From: Aquimarina brevivitae
GTDB taxonomy: Bacteria > Bacteroidota > Bacteroidia > Flavobacteriales > Flavobacteriaceae
Assembly (NCBI RefSeq): GCF_004216895.1
Contig: NZ_SGXE01000005.1
Span: forward strand, 30,843 to 94,842
DNA: 64,000 bases
Direction of reading: 5' to 3'
Part shown: piece after piece, positions 37,361 through 46,948 of the stretch
Layout of the letters: every line of letters begins with the position of its first letter
Numbering within the stretch: the first letter of the stretch is position 1
The notes under the pieces: generated by a model
Seen by the model: only the letters and a program-made list of their open reading frames with translations
Databases searched by the model: none
Told to the model about the DNA's origin: nothing
Position numbers and translations under genes: made by a program

Positions 37361-38724
37361 GATTTTTGCGGAATCAATTCCTTTTTTTCTAAAGAGGTAA
37401 GAATAAAATCTTCGACTTCTGGAGAGTTCCATAACTCTTCAATATTATCCATTGTCAAAACCTCATCCATAATAGCCGCCTGCTCTTCTCCCATTTTTAA
37501 GGCTTCTGCATAAGGTCTATGGCTAAAGGTTACTCTAGAGTATAAAGGCACCCATTTATTTGGATATTTATCTGTGATCTTCTTTTCTATCTTTTTTCTA
37601 AGTATGAAATTAGGATCAGCAGTTTTACTACTCATTTCCATAAAATTGCGATAAGACAATTCTGCTATCGCATCAGCATTTGGTTTGCGGGATTCCTGGA
37701 AAGTTTCAAAAATGGTTTGCCAATCTTCATTATTGAAGCGTTCGATGATATCATCGAGCACTGCAATATCCTCAAAACCAGCATTCATCCCCTGTCCATA
37801 AAAAGGAACAATCGCATGAGCTGAATCGCCTATCAAGGCCACTTTATTCCAGTAGGTCCAGGGATAACACTTAATCGTTACCAAGGCACTCGTAGGATTT
37901 CGGTTAAAGTCTTCCAATAATGTTGGCATTAATTCCTTGGTGCTCGGAAAATTTGTATTCCAAAACGCTAAAATCTCCTCGTCGGTTTTTAGGTTTTCAA
38001 ATGAATTTTCACCTTCATGTGGCATAAATAAGGTACAGGTAAAGGTACCGTCTAAATTAGGAAGTGCAATAAGCATAAACTCTCCTCTAGGCCATATGTG
38101 CAAAGAATTTTTATCAATTTTATGCGTACCATCCGCATTCGCCGGTATTTTTAATTCCTTATATCCAGTGTCCAAAAAATGCTGAGAGTAATCAAATCTA
38201 CTTCTGCGCTGCATCTTGTGTCGTACTCTCGAAAAAGCTCCATCACATCCAAATATCAGATCATATTGATACTCTTGCCACTCCCCTTTTTCGGTTTCAC
38301 CGGTAAATATTTTAGCTTCGGGCAAATTGATATCCCAAACTTTTTCATTGAATTTAAATATAGCTCCACGTTCTTCCGCCAGATCGATCATCTTACGGTT
38401 CAGTATCCCTCTTGGAATAGAGTAGATTGCTTCACCCTCTTTGCCGTAAGGTTGATTATAGGGCTCTTGATCAACTAAATGAATCGTTCTCTTATGCATT
38501 GGGATTGCCAATTCTCTTATCGAATCTCCAATACCAACCTTATCAAGCGCATTCCACCCTCTCACTGACATGGCTAAATTAATAGATCGACCGCTAAATT
38601 CTACAGTCCGTATATCTGGTCTTCGATCAAAAACAGTAACCTGATGCCCTCTTGCTCTCAAATAAATGGCTAATAAAGAACCAACTAATCCGCTTCCAAC
38701 TATGGCAATATTTTTTGTTTGCAT
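37357..38724 (-). CDS. kmo: Kynurenine 3-monooxygenase
   Basis: 455 aa from the ATG at 38722-38724, chosen because it sits just before the FAD-binding strand (NIAIVGSGLVGSLLA); an upstream ATG would add nine residues. FDRRPDIR, FGCDGAFSRVRHKM and GDSAHAIVPFYGQGMNAGFED are KMO/flavin monooxygenase signatures. It hydroxylates L-kynurenine to 3-hydroxykynurenine using NADPH and O2. kynU, the next pathway step, is 13 kb away on the same strand; the tryptophan dioxygenase is not in this window. Confidence 0.93.
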   Translation of the reverse strand: MQTKNIAIVGSGLVGSLLAIYLRARGHQVTVFDRRPDIRTVEFSGRSINLAMSVRGWNALDKVGIGDSIRELAIPMHKRTIHLVDQEPYNQPYGKEGEAIYSIPRGILNRKMIDLAEERGAIFKFNEKVWDINLPEAKIFTGETEKGEWQEYQYDLIFGCDGAFSRVRHKMQRRSRFDYSQHFLDTGYKELKIPANADGTHKIDKNSLHIWPRGEFMLIALPNLDGTFTCTLFMPHEGENSFENLKTDEEILAFWNTNFPSTKELMPTLLEDFNRNPTSALVTIKCYPWTYWNKVALIGDSAHAIVPFYGQGMNAGFEDIAVLDDIIERFNNEDWQTIFETFQESRKPNADAIAELSYRNFMEMSSKTADPNFILRKKIEKKITDKYPNKWVPLYSRVTFSHRPYAEALKMGEEQAAIMDEVLTMDNIEELWNSPEVEDFILTSLEKKELIPQKS

Positions 38725-38855
38725 AAAATGTATGTAATCAAGATCTTCCATTTACTCAAGGATGTAAGTTCATCCGAGTTTTAATGTATGGAAGATATAC
38801 AAACACTATATAGCAGACATTAAAACCTTCAGCAAATGTAAGAATTATTACCCAA

Positions 38856-39656
38856 TTATATTTTGGTTGCCTTTATTTCAAAAAGTAAAGGGTACAATTT
38901 ATCTCGAATTTCGAAAAGTCCTTCATCATTTTCTAGCATATCCGGAAAAACCTTATAGGGTGATGCATCTATTTCATTCAGGTATTCTATATGCAGCCCA
39001 GCTGAAGTTATAGCAGTGATCACCTCTCCTAGTCCGTGATTCCATCCGTATTCCTTGCTAACCATAGTAGATTGTGTATCCGCATAGGTACCTGTATATT
39101 CTTCGTAAATCACTTCCTTTTGTTGATATCCATATTTCAAAACAGGCTTTTTTTCCAGGTAATCGAACATCCAAACGATTGGATGAAACTCTACGATATA
39201 GAAAAAACCGCCCGGTTTAAGGCGCTCTGCAATTATATTCGCCCAAGGTTGTAAATCAGGTAACCAACCAATAACTCCATAGCTTGTAAAAACAATATCA
39301 AATTTTTCATCTACAAAGTCTGATGTATCCAACACATTGCAACATATAAAACGTGCATCCAGCTTTAGCTCTGCATTTAGTTGTTGTGCTAATGCAATCC
39401 CTTGATCTGAAATATCTACACCCGTGCATCGCGCTCCTAGTCTACTCCAACTCAGTGTATCTTGCCCAAAATGACATTGCAAGTGTAATAAGGACTTGTT
39501 TCGTACGTCTCCCAAAGCTTCTAATTCAAATATATTCAGTGAAGTCTTCCCTTTTTTAAAATCTTCAACGAAATAAAATTCACTTTCCTTATGCACAGCT
39601 ACCTTCTTATTCCAGGTATCGCGGTTAACATTAAAATAACGATTATACGCTTTCAT
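38856..39656 (-). CDS. Class I SAM-dependent methyltransferase
   Basis: 266 aa. LLHLQCHFGQDTLSWSRLGA is motif I of the fold and ARCTGVDIS the acidic end of strand 2; FDIVFTSYGVIGWLPDL and LKPGGFFYIVEFHP are motifs post-I and III. A substrate cannot be told. It sits alone between kmo and the ene-reductase gene, divergent from the latter. Confidence 0.85.
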   Translation of the reverse strand: MKAYNRYFNVNRDTWNKKVAVHKESEFYFVEDFKKGKTSLNIFELEALGDVRNKSLLHLQCHFGQDTLSWSRLGARCTGVDISDQGIALAQQLNAELKLDARFICCNVLDTSDFVDEKFDIVFTSYGVIGWLPDLQPWANIIAERLKPGGFFYIVEFHPIVWMFDYLEKKPVLKYGYQQKEVIYEEYTGTYADTQSTMVSKEYGWNHGLGEVITAITSAGLHIEYLNEIDASPYKVFPDMLENDEGLFEIRDKLYPLLFEIKATKI

Positions 39657-39713
39657 TTATCAGTCCTTTAACAAGGTTTGAAAAATAGTTCTTTTAGATT
39701 TAAAATAAAAAAC

Positions 39714-40835
39714 ATGCAAACAAATCAACCGCTTTTACAAGCATACACTATGGGTGACTTACAACTTAAAAACCGAGTAGTTATGGCACCTATGACCAGA
39801 AATCGTGCAGATAACGAAGAAAATAAACCCACGGCCTTACACCAGGAATATTACAAACAACGTGCAGGAGCTGGTCTAATCATAACTGAAGGATCTCAAG
39901 TTTCAGAGCGTGCCGTAGGTTATATCAACACACCTGGCATTCATTCTGATGCTCAGGTTGAAGGATGGAAAAAAGTAACCCAAGCCGTGCACGATGAAGG
40001 AGGTAAAATTTTTATTCAACTTTGGCATTGCGGACGGATGTCGCACCCAAAATTTCATAATGGAGAAAAGCCTTTGGCGCCCAGTGCAGTAAATCCTAAT
40101 GCACAAGCCTATACACCAGATGGTTTTGAAGATACTGTGACGCCCAAAGAAATGTCTATTGAGGAAATAAAAGAAACTATTGCTGAATTTAAAAAAGCGG
40201 CTGAAAATGCCAAAAAAGCCAATTTTGATGGTGTTGAAATTCACTCCTCTAACGGCTATTTATTCCATCAATTTTTTAACAAAAATGCAAACACCCGTAC
40301 AGACGAATATGGTGGAAGCATACTCAACAGAGTTCGTTTTTTCTTTGAAACACTAGACGAAATAGCCAAAATTTGGCCACAAAATCGAATTGGAGTGCGT
40401 CTTAATCCATCGCTTCACGGATCTTTTGGTATTGAAGCAACAGAAGAAACCATCCCTACCTTTGATTACATCGTAGAAAAACTAAATGATTACGATTTAG
40501 CGTATTTGCATTTATCAGAACCTTTTACCGACGTGAGTGAGGTAGATTTTTTAGTCACAGATATCGCACTACGATACCGTCCACGATACAACGGAACATT
40601 AATGATCAATAACGGTTTTGATCAGGAAAGCGGTAATGAAGTCATTGAAAAAGAAAATGCAGACCTGGTCGCTTTTGGAAAGCCGTTTATATCCAACCCA
40701 GATTTACCAGAGCGATTTGCGTTGAATGCACCTATTGCAGACTGGAATGAAGACTTGTTTTATGTACCAGGAGCTAAAGGGTATACCGATTATCCAACCT
40801 ACAAAGAACAGCAGATGGCTGCAAGTCAGTCGTAA
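39714..40835 (+). CDS. Old yellow enzyme-family ene-reductase
   Basis: 373 aa from the ATG at 39714; an earlier in-frame ATG would add 12 atypical residues. It is an FMN-dependent alkene reductase: VVMAPMTRNRAD, AGLIITEGSQVS, FDGVEIHSSNGYLFHQFFNKNANTRTD (substrate His and Asn), and NNGFDQESGNEVIE near the end. It reduces activated C=C bonds of unsaturated carbonyls or nitro compounds using NAD(P)H. A stem-loop and a flavin reductase gene follow downstream. Confidence 0.93.
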   Translation: MQTNQPLLQAYTMGDLQLKNRVVMAPMTRNRADNEENKPTALHQEYYKQRAGAGLIITEGSQVSERAVGYINTPGIHSDAQVEGWKKVTQAVHDEGGKIFIQLWHCGRMSHPKFHNGEKPLAPSAVNPNAQAYTPDGFEDTVTPKEMSIEEIKETIAEFKKAAENAKKANFDGVEIHSSNGYLFHQFFNKNANTRTDEYGGSILNRVRFFFETLDEIAKIWPQNRIGVRLNPSLHGSFGIEATEETIPTFDYIVEKLNDYDLAYLHLSEPFTDVSEVDFLVTDIALRYRPRYNGTLMINNGFDQESGNEVIEKENADLVAFGKPFISNPDLPERFALNAPIADWNEDLFYVPGAKGYTDYPTYKEQQMAASQS

Positions 40836-40859
40836 TAAAAATTAGTACACATATTAATC

Positions 40860-40900
40860 GTATTCGTCCATTGCTGCTACCATATTCGATGGACGAATAC
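40860..40900 (+). terminator. Inverted repeat after the ene-reductase gene
   Basis: A perfect 12-bp inverted repeat GTATTCGTCCAT / ATGGACGAATAC with a 17-nt loop lies 25 bp after the stop. No T tract follows, so it could be a factor-dependent terminator or a binding site for the small gene that starts 13 bp later. Confidence 0.5.
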
Positions 40901-40913
40901 TAGATTTACTAGA

Positions 40914-41039
40914 ATGAAACGAAAAAAGAGACAAATATTACAAAATATTAAAACAAGTGAAGATAGATTGTTAAGCAAGATAGAATACTTGCTTAAGCGA
41001 TTGGATAAAAAGAAGCAGTGGCAACAAAATAGTATTTAA
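40914..41039 (+). CDS. Small highly basic protein, unknown
   Basis: 41 aa (ATG to TAA). It starts MKRKKRQILQNIK and continues as a likely single helix rich in Lys, Arg, Leu and Gln (LLSKIEYLLKRLDKKK). It stops 10 bp before the flavin reductase ATG, so it may be translated with it. The heptad-like Leu/Ile spacing suggests a short coiled coil. There is no homologue I recognise; it could be a chance frame, but the start position after the stem-loop and the spacing before the next gene favour a real gene. Confidence 0.4.
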   Translation: MKRKKRQILQNIKTSEDRLLSKIEYLLKRLDKKKQWQQNSI

Positions 41040-41049
41040 TAAATTTATT

Positions 41050-41697
41050 ATGAAGCATTTTTCTTTAGATTCCTTGTTAGCGCTTCCTAAAAGGTATCGA
41101 GCCAATTTAATTAATAGCTGTGCTGGTTATAAAACAGCAAACCTTATCGCTACCAAAGGAACTCAAGGCACTACTAATGTTGCTGTATTCAACTCTGTGG
41201 TACACATTGGTAGTAATCCACCAATGCTTGGTTTTATTCTCAGACCTACCACCGTACCCAGAAACACGTATCAAAACATAAAAGACACCAATAGTTTTAC
41301 CATCAACCAAATTAATGCTGCGATCATTGAAGATGCTCACCATACCGCAGCCAAATATGATGTGGACATTTCAGAATTTGACAAAACCGATCTTACAGAA
41401 GAATATTTAGATGATTTTCATGCACCTTACGTAAAACAAAGCCATATTAAAATCGGTTGTACGTATGTTAATGAATATCATATCAAAGAAAATGACACCA
41501 TACTAATTATTGGTGCTATTGAACACCTATACCTAAACGAGGAAGCTATTGAATCTGATGGATGGATACATTTAGACAAATCAAACACCGTAAGTATCGT
41601 GGGATTAGATGGGTATGCTTTACCTAGTATATTGGATCGCTATGATTATCCAAGACCAGATCAAAAGGTGACCTCCATTTATACTGACAAACCCTAA
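41050..41697 (+). CDS. Flavin reductase-like (FMN-binding split barrel) protein
   Basis: 215 aa. GFILRPTTVPRNTYQNIKDTNSFTINQ is the flavin-binding stretch of the flavin-reductase-like split barrel, preceded by NVAVFNSVVHIGSNPPMLG. It probably binds FMN and may supply reduced flavin to an oxygenase, or act as an oxidoreductase on its own. Position downstream of the ene-reductase suggests related redox chemistry but no direct proof. Confidence 0.85.
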   Translation: MKHFSLDSLLALPKRYRANLINSCAGYKTANLIATKGTQGTTNVAVFNSVVHIGSNPPMLGFILRPTTVPRNTYQNIKDTNSFTINQINAAIIEDAHHTAAKYDVDISEFDKTDLTEEYLDDFHAPYVKQSHIKIGCTYVNEYHIKENDTILIIGAIEHLYLNEEAIESDGWIHLDKSNTVSIVGLDGYALPSILDRYDYPRPDQKVTSIYTDKP

Positions 41698-41851
41698 AAA
41701 CATTACCACTTTATATCATAACTATTTCTACATATTGCAAGAGGATTATTAATTGATTATTTTTAGTAGTTACAAATAGACAATGCTATACTTTCAATAA
41801 GAATGGTGTTCTCTTCATCAATTTTCACACAAAAAAACACCTTGATCACTT

Positions 41852-43237
41852 ATGGAAGTTGCTACTGATCAATTACAATCCATATCGGCATTCGCTTCAG
41901 TTCCAATAGCGCAACTGCAATGGTTCATTACCAATGCTAAACTTGCAAAGAAGAAAAAAGGAGATTTCCTTTTTAAAAAAGGAGACGCTATTGAGGACCT
42001 TATTTTAATACTACAGGGTAAAATTGAAATTAAAATTGAACAGAATGGTCATTATAAAACCATAGATATTCTTGAAAATCAAGATATATCCGGTGTTCTT
42101 CCATTTTCGCGATTAAGTTCAGCCCTCGGTTTTGGAGAAGTCATTGAAGATACCAAGGCATTAATGCTTCATAAAAGTTATTTTAAAGAAATGATTGCTG
42201 AGCACTATGAGCTTACCGAAGTATTTGTACATCATATGACCACCAGAGTACGAGAGTTTACCAAATCGAATGTACAAGCAGAAAAAATGATGGCGCTTGG
42301 TAAATTATCCGCAGGGCTGGCTCATGAACTTAACAACCCTGCTTCTGCTATGCTACGAAGTGCAAAGGCACTAAAACAACATTTATCCCACGTTCCAGAA
42401 AAGTTTAAAAAGATCATTTCCATACAAGCTTCTGAAGACACTATAAACACCATAAACGATATTCTTTTTGCTAACATCAATAACAAACCTGAAAACAACA
42501 TGAAATTGATGGAGCGCAATGAGAAAGAAGATGAGCTAGAAGAATGGTTAGAAGACCACGGTGTTGATAATGCGTATGAACTCACCGAAACATTACTCGA
42601 TTTTTGTATGGACATCGATAAAATGGAAGAAATTTACAATGCTGGCAACACGGCACATTTTCCTCAAACTATTGAATGGATTGAAAACGTATTGACCACC
42701 GAGAAAATGGTTGGCGAAATAGAAGAAGCTTCTAATAGAATTACAGCCTTAATTCAGTCCATAAAAAGTTATACGCATATGGACCGTGCTCCAGAAAAAA
42801 CAAAAGAAGATGTCCATAAAGGAATAAAAAGCACTTTAACTATGCTTAATCATAAGCTAAAACAAAAAAATATCACGGTCGTTGAAAATTTTGAAGAAGA
42901 CTTACCTGCAGTAGAAATCTTTGTTTCAGAAATTAATCAAGTGTGGACAAATTTAATAGATAATGCTATAGATGCGATGGCTAAGAATGGTACGCTAGAA
43001 ATTAAGACAGCTAAGGAAAATAGTCATATTATGATACAAATTATTGATGATGGTCCTGGGATTGCCGAAGAAAATATTTCAAAAATATTTGATCCGTTCT
43101 TTACTACCAAAGCCATAGGCGAAGGTACCGGGATGGGACTTGAAGTGGTGCATAGAATTATCAAACAACATCAAGGAACTATTAACGTAACCTCTGAACC
43201 TGGCGAAACAATTTTTACGATTTGTTTACCCAATTAA
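41852..43237 (+). CDS. Cyclic-nucleotide-binding-domain histidine kinase
   Basis: 461 aa, soluble. Residues 10-135 form a Crp-like cNMP-binding fold ([22 protein letters not shown]). The HisKA region has [19 protein letters not shown] with the phospho-His at about 158. The ATPase domain has [10 protein letters not shown] (N box), [11 protein letters not shown] (G1) and GTGMGLEVV (G2). It is followed 36 bp later by a receiver-domain flavoprotein, its likely partner. The cNMP pocket may sense a nucleotide or be altered: the usual phosphate-binding Arg-Ala motif is not obvious. Confidence 0.9.
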   Translation: MEVATDQLQSISAFASVPIAQLQWFITNAKLAKKKKGDFLFKKGDAIEDLILILQGKIEIKIEQNGHYKTIDILENQDISGVLPFSRLSSALGFGEVIEDTKALMLHKSYFKEMIAEHYELTEVFVHHMTTRVREFTKSNVQAEKMMALGKLSAGLAHELNNPASAMLRSAKALKQHLSHVPEKFKKIISIQASEDTINTINDILFANINNKPENNMKLMERNEKEDELEEWLEDHGVDNAYELTETLLDFCMDIDKMEEIYNAGNTAHFPQTIEWIENVLTTEKMVGEIEEASNRITALIQSIKSYTHMDRAPEKTKEDVHKGIKSTLTMLNHKLKQKNITVVENFEEDLPAVEIFVSEINQVWTNLIDNAIDAMAKNGTLEIKTAKENSHIMIQIIDDGPGIAEENISKIFDPFFTTKAIGEGTGMGLEVVHRIIKQHQGTINVTSEPGETIFTICLPN

Positions 43238-43273
43238 GAATCAAAAATAAATAAGATTAAAAGCTAAGTACTG

Positions 43274-44938
43274 ATGAAAAAACCCATATTATTTCTGGTA
43301 GATGATGACCCACAAGTGCTCAAAGCTGTCACTAGAGATTTAAAATCAAAATATAGAGAACAGTATAGAGTAATGTCCACTAATAATCCAGAGGATGGTC
43401 TGGAAGCTGCAGTGGAACTCAAAAAGAAAAATGAAGTCATCGCGCTTTTTTTAATTGATCAACGGATGCCAGAAATGCTTGGAGTCACTTTTCTAGAAAA
43501 AGTTAAGCCTTATTATCCAGAAGCTAAAAAAGTACTGCTCACTGCATATTCCGATACCGATGCGGCTATAAAAGCAATTAATGATGTACAACTCGATTAT
43601 TATTTGCACAAACCCTGGAATCCACCTGAAGAAAAACTATATCCGGTACTAGACGATCTATTAGCCTCTTGGCAACTAAGTTATAAACCAGAGTTTGATG
43701 GTATCAGAGTGATTGGTTATCAATATTCTCCAAAATCTCATGACATCAAAGATTTTTTAGCTGCAAACCTATTTCCTTTTAAATGGCTTGATGTTGAAAC
43801 CAGTGAAGAAGCAAAAGAAATTATGAAGCTTCACGAAATATCCACTACTGATTTACCTGTAGTTTCATTTAAGGATGGCAAATGCTACAAAAATCCGGAA
43901 ATCATTGAGCTTGCTGAAGCACTTGGACTCAATGCTACGCCTAAAGACAATTTATACGATGTAGTCATAATTGGCGCAGGTCCTTCGGGATTAGCAGCGG
44001 CAGTGTACGGTGGTTCCGAAGGTTTAAAGACATTACTTATCGAAAAACATGCCCCTGGTGGACAAGCAGGAACGAGCTCTCGAATAGAAAACTACCTCGG
44101 ATTTCCTAATGGTCTTAGTGGTCAAGAACTTACGCATCGCGCTATAACACAGGCTAAACGATTTGGGATAGAGTTTCTGTCTCCTCAAGAAGTAACTGCC
44201 ATAACTGAAAAAAATGGCTACAAAAGTATTGAGTTGAGTAATGGTAATTGCATTAGTACCAAAAGCGTAGTGATCACCACTGGTGTTAATTACCGTAAAT
44301 TAAATGCAACAGGTGTAGAACAGTTTACCGGTGCCGGAATTTACTATGGATCTTCGATGACAGAAGCGCAAGCTTGTAAAAATAAGCAAGTCTATATTGT
44401 AGGTGGAGGAAATTCAGCAGGACAATCTGCTGTATACCTATCAAAATTTGCTCAAAATGTACATATTATCATCAGAAAACCAGATTTGACCAGCAGTATG
44501 TCTAGTTATCTTATTGATCAAATTAAGTCCATACAAAACATAGAAATAATAGGTAATACCGTCATTTCTGAAGCTATTGGCGAAAAAGAACGGCTAACTC
44601 ACCTTACGCTTACCGATAACAAGAACTCCACGTCTAAAAAGGTGCCTGCCGATGCATTATTTATCTTTATAGGAGCGAAACCTTACACCGATTGGATTGC
44701 TATGGATATCATAAAAAATGAAAAAGGATTTATTGAAACAGGTAGAGACCTAACAAAGTACGAAGACTTTAAAAAAGTTTGGAAAAAAGAACGCTCCCCT
44801 TTTTTATTAGAAACCTGTAGTCCTGGAATTTTTGCATCAGGAGATGTAAGAGCTGGGGCAATGAATCGTGTCGCCTCTGCCGTTGGCGAAGGGGCGATGG
44901 CGATCAAATTTGTGCACGAATATTTAGCAGAAAATTAA
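43274..44938 (+). CDS. Receiver-domain / thioredoxin reductase-like fusion protein
   Basis: 554 aa with three parts. Residues 1-125 are a response-regulator receiver (LVDDDP acidic pocket, Asp62 in LIDQRMPE, LLTAYSD, LHKPW). Residues about 140-220 look like a thioredoxin/glutaredoxin fold without CxxC (YSPKSH at the site). Residues 227-550 are a thioredoxin-reductase-like FAD/NAD(P) unit (VIIGAGPSGLAAAVYGGSEGL, VGGGNSAGQSAVYLS, GIFASGDVRAGAMNRVASAVGEGA). The redox CATC of thioredoxin reductase is not present, so it cannot use the normal disulfide route. Probably phosphorylated by the preceding kinase. Confidence 0.9.
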   Translation: MKKPILFLVDDDPQVLKAVTRDLKSKYREQYRVMSTNNPEDGLEAAVELKKKNEVIALFLIDQRMPEMLGVTFLEKVKPYYPEAKKVLLTAYSDTDAAIKAINDVQLDYYLHKPWNPPEEKLYPVLDDLLASWQLSYKPEFDGIRVIGYQYSPKSHDIKDFLAANLFPFKWLDVETSEEAKEIMKLHEISTTDLPVVSFKDGKCYKNPEIIELAEALGLNATPKDNLYDVVIIGAGPSGLAAAVYGGSEGLKTLLIEKHAPGGQAGTSSRIENYLGFPNGLSGQELTHRAITQAKRFGIEFLSPQEVTAITEKNGYKSIELSNGNCISTKSVVITTGVNYRKLNATGVEQFTGAGIYYGSSMTEAQACKNKQVYIVGGGNSAGQSAVYLSKFAQNVHIIIRKPDLTSSMSSYLIDQIKSIQNIEIIGNTVISEAIGEKERLTHLTLTDNKNSTSKKVPADALFIFIGAKPYTDWIAMDIIKNEKGFIETGRDLTKYEDFKKVWKKERSPFLLETCSPGIFASGDVRAGAMNRVASAVGEGAMAIKFVHEYLAEN

Positions 44939-45100
44939 ACCGAAATGTAAGGAGAAGTCAAGTATTTCGACCATTGTAATACTTAAATTAAATACGAACT
45001 ATTGAAAACCCAAATAAGATAAGTATACTATAAGGCCCACTTCTAAAAAAACAATCTTAACCAACCTATGCATAGGGTATAATTAAAAACACATACCACT

Positions 45101-45556
45101 ATGAAAACAATAATCCTAACCGCAATAGCGCTTTTTTTCGCTAGTATAAATAATGCTCAGGTACTTTATGAAGACCAATTGGGTACCGTATACCTTAATG
45201 ATACCAAAGAAGAGGTAGTCTATACCAATGATTTTGCTGCTTTCAATTTGAATTTGACACAACAAGAAACGATAAGTTTTGCTAAGGAGATTAAAAAAGC
45301 AAAGACTACTGATGAATCACTATTATTTCTCTCCCAGTTTTCCAATTTGCAACTCCCTAAAAGTTACTATTTAAAAATAATAAGACGCGCTGCAAACCGC
45401 AGTAAATCTACTAAAGAGTTTATTCAGTTTTTGAAAAAAAATATCCCTGAACTCAAAGATCAATTGGAATTCAATGACACAACCGCAGCATTGTATCATT
45501 TGGCTCGAAAAAATACATTTAATGGACAAATTGATGCTTTGCCAAGTGTAATTTAA
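45101..45556 (+). CDS. Secreted small protein, unknown function
   Basis: 151 aa. A signal peptide (MKTIILTAIALFFASINNAQ) leads into a helical, charged mature part with repeated Lys/Leu pairs. I do not recognise a family. It stands alone between the redox pair and the amine oxidases, with about 160 bp of AT-rich sequence before it. Confidence 0.6.
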   Translation: MKTIILTAIALFFASINNAQVLYEDQLGTVYLNDTKEEVVYTNDFAAFNLNLTQQETISFAKEIKKAKTTDESLLFLSQFSNLQLPKSYYLKIIRRAANRSKSTKEFIQFLKKNIPELKDQLEFNDTTAALYHLARKNTFNGQIDALPSVI

Positions 45557-45733
45557 TATCATTGCATCCAAGCTGTTTGATGAGCTAACCGAGTTAAAAA
45601 ACCAAGGGGTTTTACCTGTTTACTATCGTTTTGATAATGTGTATCTTTAACTAGAAACATTTCGCGAATACACAATTATACAAATTCTTGTACATATAAT
45701 CCGAAGTGTAAACTTTTAAAACCTAACTCACAC

Positions 45734-46927
45734 ATGGAAAAAGAGCATCAACACTATGATGTCATCGTTATTGGCGGTGGCGCAATGGGGCAAGCTGCTG
45801 CCTATCAACTGGGAAAAAGAAAAGCCAAAACACTAGTGGTAGAACAATTTACCTTTCTGAATCAATTAGGTAGTTCTGCCGGAATTTCTAGACAATATCG
45901 GATTCCCTACCCAGATGAATATATGGTTCAGATGGCATTAGATGCCCAACCTTTTTGGGATGAACTACAACAACACACCAAACAAACCCTGCTCGACAAG
46001 GTAGGTACCCTATGGTTTGGAGATCCCAGCGTTCAATCTACCGAAGGAAATATAGCCGAAGCTGAAAAATCACTTAAAGCGCTTAACGTACCTTATACAT
46101 CGCTAACTGCTAAAGAAATTGAGGAACAATATCATTTCAAAAATTTACCTTCTTCCTACCAAGGCCTTTTTCAGGCGGATGGAGCTAGTATTAATTTTAA
46201 AGGTACTATCGAAACGTTATACGATCAAAACCTGAAAAAAGGTTATGTAACGCTTCAAGAGCAAGCCCCAGTAATAAAGATTGAGCAAAAAGGAAATGGT
46301 TTTGAAGTTACCACTCCAAAAGGAGTAAACACCGGTAAAAAAATTATTGTGGTGCCTGGTCCCTATATCAATAGCGTCATCAACTTACTTAACTTCTCTA
46401 TAGAAGCTACCTACTGGAATATGGCTTCATCGTATTATAAAAAAACAGATCCCAAGATTCAGTATCCTACCTGGTTTGTTTTTCAAAATGCCTTGGGCGC
46501 TAATGGCAATCAGTTTTATGGCTTTCCTGGAGTAGACTGGGATCACCCAGAATATATACGTGTAGCTCCTGATTTTGTGATCAAACCATTGGATAATCCA
46601 AATGACCGTAGCCCCATACCCAACCCACAAGAATTGGGATATACAGCTGATTGGGTTAAGAACCATATGACTGGATTGGATCCAGAACCTTTTTACACAA
46701 GCACCTGCATGGTAGCGTTGAGTAACATTCCTAAAAAAGAACTTATTATCGATTTTGCTCCTGATTATGTACCGCATCATAAAGACATCGTGATTTATGC
46801 AACAGGCTGGGCTGCAAAATTTACTCCCTATATGGGTAAAATTTTAGCTGACCTGGCTCTCGATGGACATACTGATTTTGACATCAGTCCTTTTAAAATG
46901 GGAGAAACTTATTTTAAATCACTTTAA
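45734..46927 (+). CDS. N-methyltryptophan/sarcosine oxidase-like FAD amine oxidase
   Basis: 397 aa. VIVIGGGAMGQAAAYQLGKR is the FAD-binding Rossmann motif, and SAGISRQYRIPYPDE and YATGWAAKFTPYMGKILADLAL fit the monomeric sarcosine oxidase/SolA (MTOX) group. TSTCMVAL near residue 325 holds the Cys in the place of the covalent FAD attachment. It oxidises N-methyl or secondary amines to give H2O2. Substrate is inferred only. It is followed 21 bp later by a second flavin amine oxidase gene. Confidence 0.85.
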   Translation: MEKEHQHYDVIVIGGGAMGQAAAYQLGKRKAKTLVVEQFTFLNQLGSSAGISRQYRIPYPDEYMVQMALDAQPFWDELQQHTKQTLLDKVGTLWFGDPSVQSTEGNIAEAEKSLKALNVPYTSLTAKEIEEQYHFKNLPSSYQGLFQADGASINFKGTIETLYDQNLKKGYVTLQEQAPVIKIEQKGNGFEVTTPKGVNTGKKIIVVPGPYINSVINLLNFSIEATYWNMASSYYKKTDPKIQYPTWFVFQNALGANGNQFYGFPGVDWDHPEYIRVAPDFVIKPLDNPNDRSPIPNPQELGYTADWVKNHMTGLDPEPFYTSTCMVALSNIPKKELIIDFAPDYVPHHKDIVIYATGWAAKFTPYMGKILADLALDGHTDFDISPFKMGETYFKSL

Positions 46928-46948
46928 ACAACATTATTTTTTTTAAAT

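Noticed and set aside
41852..43237. Calling the kinase N-terminus a DNA-binding Crp protein
   Set aside because: Only the cNMP-binding barrel is present; it is followed directly by HisKA and an ATPase domain, with no helix-turn-helix.
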